Below are positions 7,110 to 16,722 of a DNA stretch of 64,000 nt, one piece after another. The notes beneath the pieces were generated by a model that ran no database searches, was not told where the DNA came from, and saw nothing but the letters and a program-made list of their open reading frames with translations. The stretch is from GCA-2698665 sp047611265 (GTDB lineage Bacteria > Pseudomonadota > Gammaproteobacteria > GCA-002705445 > GCA-002716945). How positions within the stretch are numbered: position 1 is the first letter of the stretch; each line of letters starts with the position of its first letter. Location: positions 18,436 to 82,435 of the forward strand of contig JBLFWM010000005.1 in NCBI GenBank assembly GCA_047611265.1. Reading direction: 5' to 3'. A program made the position numbers and the translations under genes.

Positions 7110-8650
7110 TATTCCCATTCTATAGTGCCAGGTGGCTTACTAGTTATATCGTACACAACTCTAGCAACACCAGCGACCTCGTTAATAATTCTTGTCGATA
7201 TCTTATTAAGAATACTATAAGGGATTTCGCTAACAGTGGCAGTCATAAAATCTATTGTTTTTACAGCTCTGAGTGCCACGACATAATTATATTGCCTCTG
7301 ATCACCCATAACCCCTACAGATTTTATAGGTAAAAAAACAGCAAGAGCCTGGCTAATTTTATTATATAAATTATGATTTCGTAATTCTTCAATAAATATA
7401 CTGTCAACATCTTGAAGTATTTCAACCTTTTCTTTAGTAATATCTCCTATTATTCTAACTGCTAATCCTGGTCCTGGAAACGGATGACGTTCTATCAAAC
7501 TCGATGGAATACCCAATGATTTTCCAATTTTTCTAACCTCATCTTTAAACAATAGTCTTATGGGTTCTACTAGCTTCAATTTCATATCTTTAGGTAATCC
7601 CCCAACATTATGATGTGATTTTATAACCTCAGATTTTGAGCCTTTAGAAGAGGACTCTATTACATCAGGATATATTGTTCCCTGGGCAAGAAAATCTATG
7701 TTTTTTAATTTTTTTGCTTCTCTTTCAAAGATTCTAATAAATGTCTCACCTATGATTTTTCTCTTTTTTTCAGGGTCCTTAACATTTCTTAACTTATTAA
7801 AAAATATAGTAGATGCTTCAATAGTAATTAGTTTAATTCCTAATTTTTTAGAGATATTTTCTTTTACCTCACTAACCTCATTTTTTCTCATTAATCCGGT
7901 GTTAATAAATATACAGGTAAGTTTTTTAGATATTGCTTTATTAAGTAGAGCTGCTACAACCGTAGAATCAACTCCTCCGGATAAAGCTAAAATTACTTTT
8001 TTATTACTGACTTGATTTTTAATATTACTAATAATATCATTAATTATATTTTTTGTAGTCCAAGACTTTTTACAATCACATACACGGAATAAAAAATTTT
8101 CTATTATATTTTTTCCATTATCCGTATGAGTTACTTCTGGATGAAATTGAAGACAGTATATCTCTTTTTCACTACTATACATGGCAGCAAATTTAGTATT
8201 ACTACTACTCCCTAATGACTCAAAACCTTTTGGTAGTTTAATAACTTTATCAGAATGACTCATCCATACATTTAATTTTTTACCTTTCTTTAACCCATAA
8301 AATAATTTAGATGGTTTTCCTATATTGAAAACTGCATGACCAAACTCTTTCTTCTGAGACGGCTTTACTTTGCCTTTAAAGAAATCAGTTATAAGTTGCA
8401 TACCGTAACAAATACCAAGTATTGGAATATTTGAATTCAAAATATTTTTTGAGAGATTATATTTTTTCTTTGATGTTATAGAATCTGGTCCGCCACTAAG
8501 TATGATTCCTACAGGATTAAGATCAGAGATTTCTCTTTTGCTGATACTGTTAGATTTCACTACACTATATACACCAGACTCTCTAACTCTTCTAGCTATT
8601 AGTTGTGTATATTGTGAACCAAAATCAATTATTAAAATTAGATTAGACAT
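7109..8650 (-). CDS. guaA: GMP synthase (glutamine-hydrolysing)
   Basis: The 513-residue enzyme converts XMP to GMP. The N-terminal class I glutamine amidotransferase domain has ILGICYGMQL with the nucleophilic Cys (about residue 83) and LQFHPEVTHT with the catalytic His. The ATP-pyrophosphatase domain starts with the P-loop LALSGGVDSTV (about residue 222), and the dimerisation domain ends with the conserved KPPGTIEWE. The length is close to that of E. coli GuaA. It sits two bases behind guaB in the classic guaBA operon and overlaps arsC by one base. Confidence 0.98.
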   Translation of the reverse strand: MSNLILIIDFGSQYTQLIARRVRESGVYSVVKSNSISKREISDLNPVGIILSGGPDSITSKKKYNLSKNILNSNIPILGICYGMQLITDFFKGKVKPSQKKEFGHAVFNIGKPSKLFYGLKKGKKLNVWMSHSDKVIKLPKGFESLGSSSNTKFAAMYSSEKEIYCLQFHPEVTHTDNGKNIIENFLFRVCDCKKSWTTKNIINDIISNIKNQVSNKKVILALSGGVDSTVVAALLNKAISKKLTCIFINTGLMRKNEVSEVKENISKKLGIKLITIEASTIFFNKLRNVKDPEKKRKIIGETFIRIFEREAKKLKNIDFLAQGTIYPDVIESSSKGSKSEVIKSHHNVGGLPKDMKLKLVEPIRLLFKDEVRKIGKSLGIPSSLIERHPFPGPGLAVRIIGDITKEKVEILQDVDSIFIEELRNHNLYNKISQALAVFLPIKSVGVMGDQRQYNYVVALRAVKTIDFMTATVSEIPYSILNKISTRIINEVAGVARVVYDITSKPPGTIEWE

Positions 8651-8652
8651 TT

Positions 8653-10146
8653 TTATCTGGGCTGATAATTTGGCGGTTCTTTTACTATTGTTACATCATG
8701 AACATGACTTTCTTGTTTTGCCGATGATGATATTTTTATAAATCGTGTTTTGCTTTGCATTGATGGTATATCTTTGCATCCTACATATCCCATGCTTGAT
8801 TTTAAGCCACCAGTTAATTGATGCAATATTGTTTTCATTGTCCCTTTATATGGAACTCTACCTTCAATTCCTTCTGGTATAAGCTTTGATGATTTTTGTA
8901 CTCCATCTTGAAAATATCTATCTTTTGACCCTTCCTGCATTGCGCCAATTGACCCCATTCCACGATAAGCCTTATATGTTCTGCCCTCAAAAAGCTCTAC
9001 TTCGCCAGGTGCTTCATCGGTGCCGGCCAGAAGGCCTCCTAGCATTACACTATCTGCGCCTGCAGCTAATGCTTTAGCAATATCACCGGAGTATCTAATT
9101 CCTCCATCTGCTATAATTGGCACTTTTTTATTCTTTGCAAACTTAGCAACATTCATGATAGCAGTTAACTGAGGAACACCAACACCTGCAACTATTCTTG
9201 TTGTACATATTGATCCAGGGCCAATTCCAATCTTGATGGCATCAGCACCATTTGATATCAAATCTTTCGCGGCTTCTGCCGTAGCAATGTTACCAACAAT
9301 TACTTCTTGATCAGGGAATTGTTTTTTAATGTGCTTGAGCATTTTAATTACCAACTTTGAATGTCCATGCGCAGTATCAATTACAATTACATCAGATTTT
9401 TGCTCTATAAGAGCTTCGGCTCTTTCTATTGAATCAATGCTCGTGCTTATAGCTGCACCAACAAGCAGGCTTCCAAATTTATCTTTAGAGGCACTTGGAA
9501 ATGTTGTTGATTTCTGAATATCTTTAAAGGTAATCATTCCTTTTAACTCATTTTTCTTGTTAGTTATTAAAATTTTCTCAATTCTATTTTTTCTAAGAGC
9601 ACTGATAACTTCCTCTTTTGTGTAATCCTCTTTGACTGTAATTAACCTTTTTTGTGGCGTCATGATTTCTGAAACTTTTAAATCTAAGTTATCAACAAAT
9701 CTAAGATCTCTATTCGTTACAATGCCGACAAGAATATTATTATCAACAATCGGAACACCTGATATATTATATTTTTCTGTAATCTTATTAATTTCACCTA
9801 TAGTCATTGAAGGGGAAGCGGTTACAGGGTCACTTATAACTCCACTTTCATATTTTTTGACAAATCTAACTTGCCTAGCCTGTTCATCAATAGACATATT
9901 TTTGTGAATAATACCAATTCCACCTTCTCCGGCAAGTGTGATTGCCATTTTAGATTCAGTAACGGTGTCCATAGCTGCCGATAGAATTGGGGTTTTTAAT
10001 TCTATATTTTTAGTCAACTTAGTTGTTAATATGACTTCGGAAGGTAATATTTCAGAATATTGGGGCACTAATAAAACATCATCAAATGCGAGGCCTTCTT
10101 CGCTTATAATGGAGTTAGATTTATTTGAATTTGTTGTATTTTCCAT
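8653..10146 (-). CDS. guaB: Inosine-5'-monophosphate dehydrogenase
   Basis: The 497-residue enzyme oxidises IMP to XMP with NAD+, the first committed step of GMP synthesis. The TIM barrel is interrupted by two CBS domains (about residues 100-215), and the catalytic loop reads GIGPGSICTTRIVAGVG, with Cys about residue 308. The flap contains YRGMGSIGAM. It heads the guaBA operon. The start region has two TATAAT-like boxes on the minus strand (10152-10157 and 10170-10175) within the 51 bases separating it from divergent xseA, but neither has a clear -35 element. Confidence 0.98.
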   Translation of the reverse strand: MENTTNSNKSNSIISEEGLAFDDVLLVPQYSEILPSEVILTTKLTKNIELKTPILSAAMDTVTESKMAITLAGEGGIGIIHKNMSIDEQARQVRFVKKYESGVISDPVTASPSMTIGEINKITEKYNISGVPIVDNNILVGIVTNRDLRFVDNLDLKVSEIMTPQKRLITVKEDYTKEEVISALRKNRIEKILITNKKNELKGMITFKDIQKSTTFPSASKDKFGSLLVGAAISTSIDSIERAEALIEQKSDVIVIDTAHGHSKLVIKMLKHIKKQFPDQEVIVGNIATAEAAKDLISNGADAIKIGIGPGSICTTRIVAGVGVPQLTAIMNVAKFAKNKKVPIIADGGIRYSGDIAKALAAGADSVMLGGLLAGTDEAPGEVELFEGRTYKAYRGMGSIGAMQEGSKDRYFQDGVQKSSKLIPEGIEGRVPYKGTMKTILHQLTGGLKSSMGYVGCKDIPSMQSKTRFIKISSSAKQESHVHDVTIVKEPPNYQPR

Positions 10147-10197
10147 TCTATATTATACATATTAAAGCTATTATAGGAAATACTAAAATTAAAAAAT

Positions 10198-11535
10198 ATG
10201 AAGATATTCAGCATAGAAGAATTAAACGGTACTCTAAAGGGTTTGATAGTAAACCACTTCAGCTACCCTATTACAGTTAAAGGGGAAATCTCAAATGCAA
10301 GTAAACCAATAAATGGGCACCAATACTTCAAATTGAGTGATGAGAGTGGTTTTAGCAAACATAGTATTAAGTGTATGATCTGGAAAGGTACATCACAAGA
10401 AATAGTGAGAGAGTATGAAAGCCAAGAAGTTTTAGTCACAGGTAAAGTCACTATGTATGAAGCTACTGGAGAGAGCCAAATACAGGTTACTGAGATTAAA
10501 GAGTATGGTGAAGGTGCGTTAAAAAAAGCTATTGAAGATACGCGCATAAAATTAGAGAAAGAAGGTTTGTTTGAACATAAAAAACTATTACCACGATATC
10601 CTAAAAGCATAGGCTTGATTACATCTCCAGACAGTCATGCCCTGCATGATGTTTGCTCAAAACTCAAGTCAAGGTTTCCTATCAGCGATATAATTATATA
10701 CCCAAGCCTAGTTCAAGGAAAATATGCTCCAGAAAATATTATTAAGCAAATAATTAGATGTAATAAGGATAGAGATGTGGATGTGATTTTACTGATAAGG
10801 GGCGGCGGCTCACTAGAAGATCTAATGGCATTTAATGATGAGAAGCTAGCACGTGAAATATATGCTTCCAAGCTACCGATAGTTACTGGAATTGGTCATC
10901 AACCAGATATTACAATTGCAGATTATGTGGCTGATATTTCAATGGAAACACCGACTGCTGCTGCTGTTCATATCACTCCAGATCAATTTGAATTATTACA
11001 AAGAATGAATGATGCGGAAGAAAAAATTAAAAACATCACGCAGCTGAACATACAAAATAAAAAAGAGACTCTTGTGGGTAATATCATGAAAATACAAAAT
11101 TATAACCCCTCCAGAATGATCAATAACTTTAAAGATATTAGAGAAAATATAGATAAAAAATATCATAATATAGTAAAAGTTATTCTAAACGAATTAACTG
11201 CTAAATCTGAATATCAGCTTGTTAGAATAAAACAGACTAAAAATATACTAACTGAAAAAATTACCATAGCAATTAGATTTCAGAAAAATATTGTTGGGGA
11301 AATGAATCAAAAAATGGAAAATCTAATTAATAACCAAATAAATATATGCAAGACATTAACAAATGCATTATTATTATCTAATCCTCTAGAAATATTAAAA
11401 AAAGGATACTCTATAATTAGAGATTCTGGGGGGGAAATAGTTAAAAGTAAGCATGATTTAGAGAAAATACAATCATTTAGCGCAGAATTCAAAGATGGTG
11501 TAGCTAAGATAAAAAAACCAGTTAGTATTAAATAA
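10198..11535 (+). CDS. xseA: Exodeoxyribonuclease VII large subunit
   Basis: The 445-residue protein has an N-terminal OB fold (about residues 15-105), the nuclease core with LLIRGGGSLEDLMAFNDE and TGIGHQPDITIADYVAD, and a long coiled-coil C-terminal half, the standard XseA layout. With XseB it degrades single-stranded DNA from both ends. It is divergent from guaB, as in many Gammaproteobacteria. XseB is not in the window. No good ribosome binding site is visible before the ATG. Confidence 0.96.
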   Translation: MKIFSIEELNGTLKGLIVNHFSYPITVKGEISNASKPINGHQYFKLSDESGFSKHSIKCMIWKGTSQEIVREYESQEVLVTGKVTMYEATGESQIQVTEIKEYGEGALKKAIEDTRIKLEKEGLFEHKKLLPRYPKSIGLITSPDSHALHDVCSKLKSRFPISDIIIYPSLVQGKYAPENIIKQIIRCNKDRDVDVILLIRGGGSLEDLMAFNDEKLAREIYASKLPIVTGIGHQPDITIADYVADISMETPTAAAVHITPDQFELLQRMNDAEEKIKNITQLNIQNKKETLVGNIMKIQNYNPSRMINNFKDIRENIDKKYHNIVKVILNELTAKSEYQLVRIKQTKNILTEKITIAIRFQKNIVGEMNQKMENLINNQINICKTLTNALLLSNPLEILKKGYSIIRDSGGEIVKSKHDLEKIQSFSAEFKDGVAKIKKPVSIK

Positions 11536-11600
11536 AAAATGTCTTGCTATAAACTAAATGTCGATGCAGAATATCAAATTAACTAATCGTCTTTAATTAT

Positions 11601-12029
11601 ATGAAAAAAGATCTATCAAAGTTTTTAGAGTTTAAGCCATACAAGCCAGCCAAAGGTGAAAAATATATGGAATCTAAGCAAATCATGCATTTCAAGGTAA
11701 TTTTAGTGAAATGGAAAGAATTACTTGTGAAAGAAGCAGATAAAACAATGGCTCATATGAAGAATGATTCAACTAAACTTGCAGACCCAAATGATGCTGC
11801 AACTCAAGAAGAAGAGTTTAGATTAGAACTTAGAACAAGAGATAGAGAAAGAAAACTTATTAGAAAAATAGATCAAGCTCTTCAGAGAGTGGATGATGGT
11901 TTTTATGGCTTCTGTGAAGATACTGGTGAGCCTATTGGAATAAAAAGGTTGGAAGCTAGACCAATAGCAACATTATGTATAGAAGCTCAAGAAAGACATG
12001 AAAGAATGGAAAAAACTCAGGTAGACTAA
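11601..12029 (+). CDS. dksA: DksA-type RNA polymerase regulator with two-cysteine finger
   Basis: The 142-residue protein follows E. coli DksA: a coiled coil whose tip keeps Asp62, Asp65 and Ala67 (DPNDAAT), a QEEEFRLELRTRDRERK segment, and a globular end. DksA enters the polymerase secondary channel and, with ppGpp, redirects transcription in the stringent response. The four zinc ligands of DksA are not all present: the finger reads CEDT (Cys105, Thr108) and CIEA (Cys126, Ala129). That is the pattern of zinc-independent DksA2 of Pseudomonas aeruginosa (family knowledge), on a protein of normal DksA length. It lies between xseA and acs on the plus strand. Confidence 0.92.
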   Translation: MKKDLSKFLEFKPYKPAKGEKYMESKQIMHFKVILVKWKELLVKEADKTMAHMKNDSTKLADPNDAATQEEEFRLELRTRDRERKLIRKIDQALQRVDDGFYGFCEDTGEPIGIKRLEARPIATLCIEAQERHERMEKTQVD

Positions 12030-12048
12030 CGGCTTTCATATTTTCATT

Positions 12049-13995
12049 ATGAAAAATATAGAATCTAAATTAATTGAATCAAGGCAATATAAGCCAGATA
12101 TTGAGTTCTCAAAAAAATCTAACTTAAACCCAAGCCTCTTAAAAAAACTAAATTCTTTATATAAAAATAATCCGGATGAATTCTGGTCTAGTCTTGCTAA
12201 GAAAGAGATTCAATGGATTAAAGGTTTTAAATCTATCTGTACTGGAGATGCTCCGTTCTATGAATGGTTTAAAGAAGGCAAGTTAAATATTTCAGAAAAC
12301 TGTCTAGATAGACATAGAAATAAAAATAAAAAAGCAATAATTCATATTGCAGAGAATAATCAAAAAAAAATAACATCATATGATGAGCTTTACATATTAG
12401 TAAATAATTTTTCATATGCATTAAAACAGATAGGTTTGAAGAAAGGAGATAGGGTTGTAATATATATGCCTACCATCCCAGAATCAATTATAGCAATGCA
12501 GTCATGCGCAAGATTAGGGTTGATTCACTCCGTGGTATTTGCTGGGTTTTCATCTGAGTCTTTAAAAAATAGAATAAATGATTGTGCTGCAAAGGTTGTC
12601 ATTACCGTTGATTCATTTATGAGAAATGGAAAAATAATTAATTCCAAGGCTATTGTTGATGAAGCTCTAATAAATGCAAGCTGCCCGAGTATCAATAAAT
12701 GCCTAATATATAAAAATCTTGGAACAGAAATAAATTTTAATGATAGAGATTTATGGTGGCATGAAATATTACCTTCCAAAGAAAAGATTGTTAAGCCTGA
12801 AGCAATGTCCTCAGAAGATTTATTATTTATACTTTATACCTCAGGCTCAACAGGTAAACCTAAAGGGATTGTTCATAGTACAGCAGGTTATTTGCTTAAT
12901 TGTATAATTACAAATAAATGGGTTTTTGACTTAAAAGATAATGATATTTTCTGGTGTACGGCTGACATAGGATGGATAACAGGTCATAGTTATGTTGTTT
13001 ATGGCCCTTTAGCAACAGGAGCAACTATTCTTATATACGATGGTGCCCCAACATTTCCAAAGCCTGATAGATTCTGGGATATTATAGAAAAAAACAAGGT
13101 AACTATTTTCTATACTGCACCTACAGCCATAAGAACTTTAATGAAGCTGGGCGAAGATTTACCAGACCAATATGATTTAAGTTCATTGAGATTACTTGGA
13201 ACAGTTGGTGAGCCAATTAATCCAAAAGCATGGATCTGGTATCAATTAAAAATAGGTAATAATAAATGCCCTATTGTTGATACATGGTGGCAAACTGAAA
13301 CAGGAGCTAATATTATTGCTCCAATTCCTGGTGTTACACACACAACCCCTGGTACATGTACCCAGCCTTTGCCTGGGATAGAAATAGGCATAGTAGATGA
13401 AGATGGAAATGATATTAATGAAGCTAATCAAGGTGGAAATCTTGTTATAAAAAAACCATGGCCATCAATGTTAAGAGGGATATGGGGTGATAAAAAAAGA
13501 TATCTAGAAACATATTGGAAAAAATATAATAATAATTTTTATATAACTGGGGATACTGCCAGAAAAGATGAGTATGGCAATATATGGATAATGGGAAGAT
13601 CAGATGATGTGGTAAATATCTCTGGACACAGATTAGGAACCATGGAAATTGAATCAGCAATAGTCTCACATGAGTATGTAGCGGAAGCAGCTGTTGTTAG
13701 TTATAAGCATGAAATTAAAGGTGAAGCAATTCATGCCTTTGTCACGCTTAAGAATAATTTCATAAATCATAATGATAATGAATTTTCTAGTGAGTTAAGA
13801 GAATGGGTTAAGAAAAAAATTGGTTCTATCGCTAAGCCAGAAAGGATTTCATTTTCTGATTCCCTACCTAAAACTAGATCTGGTAAAATTATGCGTAGAC
13901 TTCTCAGAAATATTGCTCGCGGAGAAGATATTACTGGAGATACTTCCACCTTAGAAAACGAAAGTATACTTGATCAACTAAAAAATATCCTATAA
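12049..13995 (+). CDS. acs: Acetyl-CoA synthetase (AMP-forming)
   Basis: The 648-residue protein has the full acyl-adenylate-forming domain: the P-loop-like LYTSGSTGKPKGIVHS near residue 263, TWWQTETG near 411 and, in the small C-terminal domain, the acetylatable lysine motif PKTRSGKIMRRLLR near 610. The Trp in TWWQTETG limits the acyl pocket, which favours acetate over longer acids. It activates acetate to acetyl-CoA, allowing growth on acetate. It lies 19 bases behind dksA and may be co-transcribed with it. Confidence 0.96.
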   Translation: MKNIESKLIESRQYKPDIEFSKKSNLNPSLLKKLNSLYKNNPDEFWSSLAKKEIQWIKGFKSICTGDAPFYEWFKEGKLNISENCLDRHRNKNKKAIIHIAENNQKKITSYDELYILVNNFSYALKQIGLKKGDRVVIYMPTIPESIIAMQSCARLGLIHSVVFAGFSSESLKNRINDCAAKVVITVDSFMRNGKIINSKAIVDEALINASCPSINKCLIYKNLGTEINFNDRDLWWHEILPSKEKIVKPEAMSSEDLLFILYTSGSTGKPKGIVHSTAGYLLNCIITNKWVFDLKDNDIFWCTADIGWITGHSYVVYGPLATGATILIYDGAPTFPKPDRFWDIIEKNKVTIFYTAPTAIRTLMKLGEDLPDQYDLSSLRLLGTVGEPINPKAWIWYQLKIGNNKCPIVDTWWQTETGANIIAPIPGVTHTTPGTCTQPLPGIEIGIVDEDGNDINEANQGGNLVIKKPWPSMLRGIWGDKKRYLETYWKKYNNNFYITGDTARKDEYGNIWIMGRSDDVVNISGHRLGTMEIESAIVSHEYVAEAAVVSYKHEIKGEAIHAFVTLKNNFINHNDNEFSSELREWVKKKIGSIAKPERISFSDSLPKTRSGKIMRRLLRNIARGEDITGDTSTLENESILDQLKNIL

Positions 13996-13999
13996 AAAA

Positions 14000-14023
14000 A
14001 GGTCACACAAAATTGTATGACCT
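14000..14023 (-). terminator. Intrinsic terminator of the rimP-pnp-S1 operon
   Basis: AGGTCA (14000-14005) pairs with TGACCT (14018-14023), extended by ACA with TGT across one mismatch. On the minus strand the stem is followed by seven T (complement of 13994-14000), a good terminator for the operon ending at 14061. On the plus strand it follows the acs stop with only a weak T tract, so it may be partly bidirectional. Confidence 0.75.
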
Positions 14024-14060
14024 AGAATTTAAACTATACAGATAATTTAATATATAAAAA

Positions 14061-14300
14061 TTAATCTATATCTTTCATTGTAAGTTTAACACGGCCTTGG
14101 CCATCAATATCAAGCACTTTAACTTGAACATCATCGCCTTCTGCCATAACGTCTCTTACGTTATTTACTCTTTCATCACTGATTTGTGAAATATGGACTA
14201 AACCATCTTTTCCTGGAAGTATATTTACAAATGCACCATACTCCATTATTTTTTTCACTTTACCAGTATATACTTTACCTATTTCTACTCCGTCACTCAT
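14061..14300 (-). CDS. Free-standing S1-domain RNA-binding protein, PNPase-tail paralog
   Basis: The 79-residue protein is a single S1 (OB-fold) domain with the RNA-binding face as GAFVNILPGKDGLVHISQIS. By my alignment about 70 percent of its residues match the S1 domain at the end of the adjacent PNPase, down to the shared QGRVKLTMKDI ending. It has its own ATG with AGAGGA five bases upstream, 20 bases after the pnp stop, so it is probably translated as a separate protein. Possible roles are assisting PNPase or another RNase, or binding ribosomes like other small S1 proteins; these are inference. PNPase keeps its own complete S1 domain, so this is not a split gene. Confidence 0.88.
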   Translation of the reverse strand: MSDGVEIGKVYTGKVKKIMEYGAFVNILPGKDGLVHISQISDERVNNVRDVMAEGDDVQVKVLDIDGQGRVKLTMKDID

Positions 14301-14320
14301 ACTATCCTCTTTTGTTTACG

Positions 14321-16390
14321 TTAGTTTTCTATGTCCTTCATTGTAAGTTTCACTCTGCCCTGTTTATCAACTTCAAGAACTTTGACTTTTACAACATCGC
14401 CCTCAGACAAAACATCACTAACATTATTGACTCTTTCCTGGCTAATTTGTGAAATATGCACCAAGCCATCTTGATTTGGTGTAATACTTACAAACGCGCC
14501 AAAATCCATTATCTTCACAACCTTACCTTCATAAATTTTATTTATTTGCGGTCCTGCTGTTATTTCTTCAATCATCGATTTAGCGTGATCACTAATCGTT
14601 TGATCTGTTGCTGCAATCTTAATCACACCATCATCATTAATATCAATTACGGCTCCTGTAGCCTCAACTATAGACCTAATAACAGCTCCGCCTTTTCCTA
14701 TGACTGCAGCTATTTTAGATGGGTCTATTTTAACATGAGTATATCTAGGCGCATATTCAGACATATCTTCTTTGGGCTTGCTTATGACTTTTGCCATTTC
14801 AGCAAGAATATGTAATCTAGCTTCTTTAGCTTGCACTAATGCTTGAGACATAATTTCTGAAGTAATACCGTCAACCTTGATATCCATTTGTAATGCGTTT
14901 ATGCCAGCTTCTGTACCAGCTACTTTAAAGTCCATATCACCTAAATGATCCTCGTCTCCAAGAATATCTGTTAATACGACAAATTTATCATCTTCCTTGA
15001 CCAAACCCATTGCTATACCTGCTACTGGTGCAGTTATTGGAATTCCTGCGTCCATCATAGCCAAACTTGAACCGCATACTGATGCCATTGAGCTTGAGCC
15101 ATTAGACTCCATTATTTCCGAGACAACTCTTATAGTGTAAGGGAAGTCTTCTAAAGAAGGCATCACAGCTTGTACACCACGTCTAGCCAATTTACCATGA
15201 CCTATTTCTCTTCTTTTTGGTGAACCAATAAATCCAATCTCTCCTACTGAGTATGGAGGGAAGTTATAATGGAATATAAATGGCTCATCAATTCTTCCAT
15301 TTAAAGAATCAATCATTTGAGCATCTTTATTAGTTCCGAGAGTGGTCACTACAAGTGCCTGTGTCTCTCCTCTAGTAAATAGAGCAGATCCATGAGTCCT
15401 TGGTAAAACACCAATTTTGACATCAATTGCTCTTACAGTTGAGCTATCTCTTCCGTCAATTCTTTTTTCACCTGAGATAATTCTGTCTCTAACAATACTT
15501 TTTTGTGCTTTAGAATAATAAGAAAGGATATCTGATTCATTATCAGATTCTTCGTTGAGCTCATTTGCTAAAATTTCTTCTTTAATTTTAGATAATGACT
15601 CATTACGATCCTGTTTCTTTGTTATTGAATATGCTTCTGAAATTTTATCTTTGTATTTATCTTTAAGGGACATATAAGCAGCGTCATCCATTTTTTCAGG
15701 ATTCCATTCAAGCTTATCTACGCCAACCTCAGCGGTAAATTCATCAATAACTTTAATTATAGTCTGCATTTGCTCGTGACCATATTTAACAGCACCTAGC
15801 ATTATTTCTTCACTAAGCTCTTTAGCTTCTGACTCTACCATCATAACTGCGCTTTCAGTTCCTGCTACAGTTAAGTCTAGTAATGATGTTTTTAATTCTG
15901 GGGTTCTTGGGTTTAATAAGTAATTTTCTCCATCATAACCAACTTTAACAGCACCCAAAGTTCCATTAAATGGTAAGCCTGAAAGTTTAACAGCTACTGA
16001 TGATGCAATAAGTGCTGGGACTTCTGGATCAACATCTGGGTTATATGATATTAAAGTAACTACAAGCTGAACTTCTCTTTTATAAGAAGAGTCAAATAAT
16101 GGTCTTAATGGTCTATCAATTAATCTACTAATAAGTGTTTCTTTCTCTGAAGGTCTTCCTTCTCTTTTAAAAAAACCACCTGGAATCTTTCCTGCCGCAT
16201 ATGTTTTTTCGTTATAATTAACTGTTAGTGGGAAAAAATCCCTGTCACTATCTTGTTTAGCTGCAACGAGTGTTGCTAAAATAACTGTTCCTTCTATATC
16301 TACTATTACTGATGCGTCTGTTTGTTTTGCGATCTGTCCTGTTTCAATCTTTACAGATTGACTTCCTAAATCAAATATTTTTGTATGCAT
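14321..16390 (-). CDS. pnp: Polyribonucleotide nucleotidyltransferase (PNPase)
   Basis: The 689-residue enzyme degrades RNA 3' to 5' by phosphorolysis and is part of the degradosome in relatives. Two RNase PH domains are visible: the first has GGFFKREGRPSEKE, the second has SGEKRIDGRDSSTVR and FPPYSVGEIGF. A KH domain follows (VIGKGGAVIRSIVEATG, about residue 565), then a C-terminal S1 domain (about 620-688). It lies seven bases behind rpsO. That gap leaves no room for the RNase III-cleaved leader stem that autoregulates pnp in E. coli. Confidence 0.98.
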   Translation of the reverse strand: MHTKIFDLGSQSVKIETGQIAKQTDASVIVDIEGTVILATLVAAKQDSDRDFFPLTVNYNEKTYAAGKIPGGFFKREGRPSEKETLISRLIDRPLRPLFDSSYKREVQLVVTLISYNPDVDPEVPALIASSVAVKLSGLPFNGTLGAVKVGYDGENYLLNPRTPELKTSLLDLTVAGTESAVMMVESEAKELSEEIMLGAVKYGHEQMQTIIKVIDEFTAEVGVDKLEWNPEKMDDAAYMSLKDKYKDKISEAYSITKKQDRNESLSKIKEEILANELNEESDNESDILSYYSKAQKSIVRDRIISGEKRIDGRDSSTVRAIDVKIGVLPRTHGSALFTRGETQALVVTTLGTNKDAQMIDSLNGRIDEPFIFHYNFPPYSVGEIGFIGSPKRREIGHGKLARRGVQAVMPSLEDFPYTIRVVSEIMESNGSSSMASVCGSSLAMMDAGIPITAPVAGIAMGLVKEDDKFVVLTDILGDEDHLGDMDFKVAGTEAGINALQMDIKVDGITSEIMSQALVQAKEARLHILAEMAKVISKPKEDMSEYAPRYTHVKIDPSKIAAVIGKGGAVIRSIVEATGAVIDINDDGVIKIAATDQTISDHAKSMIEEITAGPQINKIYEGKVVKIMDFGAFVSITPNQDGLVHISQISQERVNNVSDVLSEGDVVKVKVLEVDKQGRVKLTMKDIEN

Positions 16391-16397
16391 TTATTTT

Positions 16398-16667
16398 TTA
16401 CTTCCTTAATCCCAATTGTTTAATAAGGTTCTCATATCCCGAGATATCTTTCTTTTTAAGATATTTGATTAGAGACCTTCTTTTCATGACCATTTTGAGT
16501 AGTCCACGCTTAGAATGGACATCTTTTGAGTTTTTCGAAAAATGGTCTGATAAACTATTGATATTTGCCGTAAGCAATGCAATTTGAACTTCACTAGAAC
16601 CGCAATCATCTGCGGATTTCCCATATTTTTTTACTATCTCTTCTTTGACACTATTGTCCAAAGCCAT
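16398..16667 (-). CDS. rpsO: Ribosomal protein uS15
   Basis: The 89-residue protein begins MALDNSVKEEIVKKYG and contains the conserved SEVQIALLTANINSLSDHF and RGLLKMVMKRRSLIKYLKK, binding the central domain of 16S rRNA. I chose the ATG at 16667: the family starts here, and GGAG sits eight bases upstream, whereas an in-frame ATG at 16679 would place that GGAG inside the coding sequence. The order truB-rpsO-pnp is standard. Confidence 0.98.
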   Translation of the reverse strand: MALDNSVKEEIVKKYGKSADDCGSSEVQIALLTANINSLSDHFSKNSKDVHSKRGLLKMVMKRRSLIKYLKKKDISGYENLIKQLGLRK

Positions 16668-16722
16668 AAACTTCTCCATTAATGACAGTTATTCTATCAT
16701 CTGTTTCTAGTAATACAATCGT

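Noticed and set aside
14061..14300. S1 protein as a broken 3' part of pnp
   Set aside because: PNPase already has a complete S1 domain and a proper stop, and the small gene has its own start and ribosome binding site, so it is not a frameshift remnant.
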